Below are positions 61,587 to 64,000 of a stretch of DNA of 64,000 nucleotides, piece by piece; positions within the stretch are counted from its first letter, which is position 1; each line of letters starts with the position of its first letter. The notes beneath the pieces are model-generated. The model made no database searches. It saw nothing but the letters and a program-made list of their open reading frames with translations, and was not told the origin of the DNA. This DNA comes from Trochalopteron elliotii (lineage: Eukaryota; Chordata; Aves; Passeriformes; Leiothrichidae), in NCBI GenBank assembly GCA_024734555.1, contig JANPWX010000126.1, forward strand, positions 608,888 to 672,887. Direction: 5' to 3'. The position numbers and the translations under genes are program-made.

Positions 61587-62026
61587 GTGAGTGTGGTGGG
61601 CTGACCCTGGCTGGATGCCTGGTGTCCACCAAAGCCCCTCTGTCACTCACCTCCTCAGCTGGACAGGGAAGAGAAGGTACAGCAAAAGATTTGTGGGTCA
61701 GGATAAGGACAGAGAGATCACGCAGCAGTTATCACCACAGGCAAACCAGATTCACCTTGGGAAATCAGTTTAATTTATTAGCAGTCAAATCAGACTAGAG
61801 TAGTGAGAAATAAACACAAATCTTAAAACCCACCTGGGTTTTCCCCCCACCCCCTTCTTAAATCCCTCATCCCAGAGGCTACTGTCACTGCTGGGCTCAG
61901 CTTTGGCCAGTGCTGGGTCCATCCTGGACATGGGGGAAGCTTCTGCCAGCTTCTCACAGAGACCACCCCTCCAGCACCTCCAGCCCCTCTACTACCAAAC
62001 CTCAGCACACAAACCAGCACAGTGAG
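61587..62026 (+). mobile_element. Endogenous retrovirus solo LTR with 5-bp target duplication
   Basis: The LTR body spans 61592-62021 (430 bases), starts with TGT and ends with ACA, and is flanked by identical GTGAG pentamers at 61587-61591 and 62022-62026. From memory, both its left 240 bases (starting TGTGGTGGGCTGACCCTGG) and its right 150 bases (with GGGGGAAGCTTCTG and CTTCTCACAGA blocks) match a repeat I know as common in songbird genomes. The middle part of that repeat, rich in short repeated units, appears to be missing. AATAAA at 61809-61814 suggests plus orientation, but this is weak. No gag, pol or env sequence is nearby, so it is a solo LTR formed by recombination. A 5-base duplication is usual for ERVL-type elements; the family name is not assigned. 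An open frame crossing it (61559-61798) is incidental. Confidence 0.88.
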
Positions 62027-62039
62027 CAGCTACCTTGCC

Positions 62040-62300
62040 ATTCTGTCAAGCACAGCCTAGAGGACAGATGTTTGATGAAAGCGCTGAAATATTTAACTAG
62101 GATATTTTTCCCCCTGCAGCCGAGATTGCTTGTTGTGCCTATTAATCTTTTACAAGTCTTGCATCTGCTCAGAGGTGGGTTGTTTCAGGCTTCAAATGAA
62201 TTCTGTGTGTATGTGCATGGTTTGAAAGAGCAGTGTAATGAACAAACATGATGTGTATGTGAATAAATTGAATGCATAAAGCAGGCGAATTAATCCCTCA
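62040..62300. promoter_or_regulatory. Candidate conserved non-coding element
   Basis: This non-repetitive, AT-leaning patch keeps CpGs (AAGCGCTG, GCCGAGAT, AGGCGAATTAATCC) and homeobox-like cores (CTATTAATC near 62138, GAATTAATC near 62287). It starts only about 15-20 bases right of the LTR. A 113-codon forward frame crosses the boundary but has no domain. Regulatory function is inferred. Confidence 0.28.
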
Positions 62301-64000
62301 TTGCTGAAAGTCTCTTCCAGTAAAAATAATAAAAAAAACCCTATAATGCCCCTTCTACGGGCATTTACTCCTCTCTTTCAGGAGCATCTTTAACCCTCCA
62401 TTTTGTAAAATTAGGATTTCAATGGGCATGTCCTTAAAGAAAGTTTGTCCTTTCATATATGGTTTTGTAAAGCCTGGGTGCAGCGCTGCTAGGTAATGCA
62501 GAGCTCTCACCCCGAGTTAGCAGCTCTCTTGTTTATTAAGGATTTATTTCCAGGTAAAACAGTACCTTTCTGTAAAGCTTATTTCTTCTGCATGCACTTG
62601 TAATCAGAGGCACTTGTGTCTCCATTTCCTCCTGTTGTACTAGGTGTGTTCACCAGGGCTGGTGACTGAAACACTGTGAAGCAGGGGGATTGAAAAAGAG
62701 AGAAACCACATGCATGCAAATCTTCCTTTCCCCTGCCAGCAGCAGGCTTGTTGGACAGTATTTTATACTCTGTTGAACTTCAGAAAAAACCCTCACCCTC
62801 ATAATTAATAGTTAATAGGAATTAATACTTGTAAAGTTATTAAAAAGGTCTCCAATGCACTTTTTCTTTTTTTGCTACTTCTGACTTAATGGCTCATAGC
62901 TGGTTTTCTCCTGGTCTATTCCAGCCTGCTTTTCTTTGAATATTGCAATTCTGAGCTTAAAATCCAGTATTGTCTTTTAAATACCTCATGGGTGTAATCC
63001 AGTTTTTGTTTTCCTTAAAATTCCTTGGCTTTTGAATCCCCCTCTTCTTTTCTCCCTGTATTAACTAAATTGAAGCAAAATGGGAAATTGTCACACAGAG
63101 CCATCTAACTTTCCCCTTTTCTGAATAGATGATAAGTTACTCAGTAAGAGTAGCACCAATTTGAAAATGATTTAGCACAGCCAGAGTTCTACTAACCACT
63201 TTGAGAACATTTCAGGGCAATCCCATGAGATGATGGTGTATGATGATAATTATGCTTTAGCAGAATAGGCCTGTGGGATGAGCAGCTCAGGCTCAGACAC
63301 TTATATCCAGTCTGTGCTTTAGGGTGTGCAATTTATTCAGTTTTAAGAATCAGGTTTTCCTCTCTGCATGCTCGTACTTCATATGCAGGATTAACTTGCT
63401 TAGTCTGTAAAATTCACCAGATATTTTCTGTTTGTGGGAACCTGCCTAGTTTGAGTGATGTTACTGTGATGACAGTCCCAGTGATGTCTTCTCTGAGCAA
63501 ATGTTCTCATAAAGTGTTCTCACTTAATTGTAATCGAAAATTAATTGTTCAGCTGTCTGTAGTCTTTTTTCATGCCTCATGTATTCTGCCCAGTAACATT
63601 CTTCTTTACCATGATTCATTAGTCTTCAGATTGCTTAAAAATATCCTGGACTGGAAAGACATATTAGCAAAGTCATAACTATATTGGCGGATGAATATAA
63701 TCTCTTTTCAAGTGTCTACATATGTGCCAAGATCACATCATGCATACAGAGAATAAATGAGTGGGCTTGTGAATGAGCAGGCTTCTGAAGGGCTACTTTT
63801 GTTAATCACTAGCAAAATTGGCCAGAGAACTTAAAGAAAAATCCAGTTGGCACTTTTTAGAATTTTTATCACTTCTTCCTCATCATCAAGGTGCTTTTTT
63901 TATGTAAGAACTCCTTGTTGACCAGCTGTTCCTCCTGTGAAACCTGTTGTGCTGGACCTCAAAATATAATAGACTCTTTAGAGGTGTTTGTAGAATTGCT
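62301..64000. other. Unique non-coding DNA, no gene seen
   Basis: AT-leaning sequence to the window end. A short hairpin (AATGCCC at 62345-62351 with GGGCATT at 62359-62365) and CpG-bearing sequence around 62480-62520 are the only structured parts. No open frame shows a recognisable product. Confidence 0.55.

Noticed and set aside
61559..61798. Forward open frame of 79 codons within the LTR
   Set aside because: It starts outside the LTR and crosses its boundary; LTRs of this kind are non-coding.

Overview
This window looks like a vertebrate nuclear, non-coding stretch, most likely from a bird and plausibly a songbird. It is CpG-poor outside a few islands of sequence and rich in short T, A and GT/AC-type low-complexity tracts. 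Interspersed repeats are few. They include a degraded CR1-like LINE tail, several very old MIR-like SINE copies, and one younger LTR of a type I recall as common in passerine genomes. I see no bacterial-style gene, operon, CRISPR array, tRNA or rRNA. No open reading frame of useful length carries a recognisable protein domain; the longest (about 160-166 codons) are the size expected by chance in 64 kb. The window is best read as part of a long intron or a gene-poor regulatory region. Nothing in it identifies the host gene.

Layout. Positions 57-265 hold a dense CpG cluster (19 CpGs in about 210 bases), consistent with the edge of a CpG island, so a promoter or first exon may lie at or just left of the window start. 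Positions 266 to about 61,500 are mostly unique AT-leaning DNA. They contain a three-copy 51-52 bp tandem repeat (1893-2053), homopolymer and GT tracts, a 20-base perfect palindrome (8326-8345), four MIR-like SINE relics (near 8.7, 18.2, 41.8 and 54.7 kb) and a CR1-like fragment near 48.4 kb. Several 150-330 bp patches keep CpGs and homeobox/CRE/E-box-like motifs and look like candidate conserved non-coding elements (near 9.5, 35.9, 42.0, 45.5, 46.4, 49.5 and 62.2 kb). Two segments are bounded by good splice acceptor and donor sequences and stay open in two frames (7598-7667 and 32623-32730). They are candidate alternative or lncRNA exons.

The best-supported discrete element is a solo LTR at 61592-62021. 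It has TGT...ACA ends and is flanked on both sides by the same 5-base GTGAG target-site duplication. It sits directly beside one of the conserved-looking patches.

I did not find a convincing new multi-gene system. The most useful leads are the solo LTR with intact target-site duplication, the regulatory-looking patches, the candidate exons and the local tandem and inverted repeats. All conservation and expression claims are inference from sequence texture and need comparison with other genomes or RNA data.
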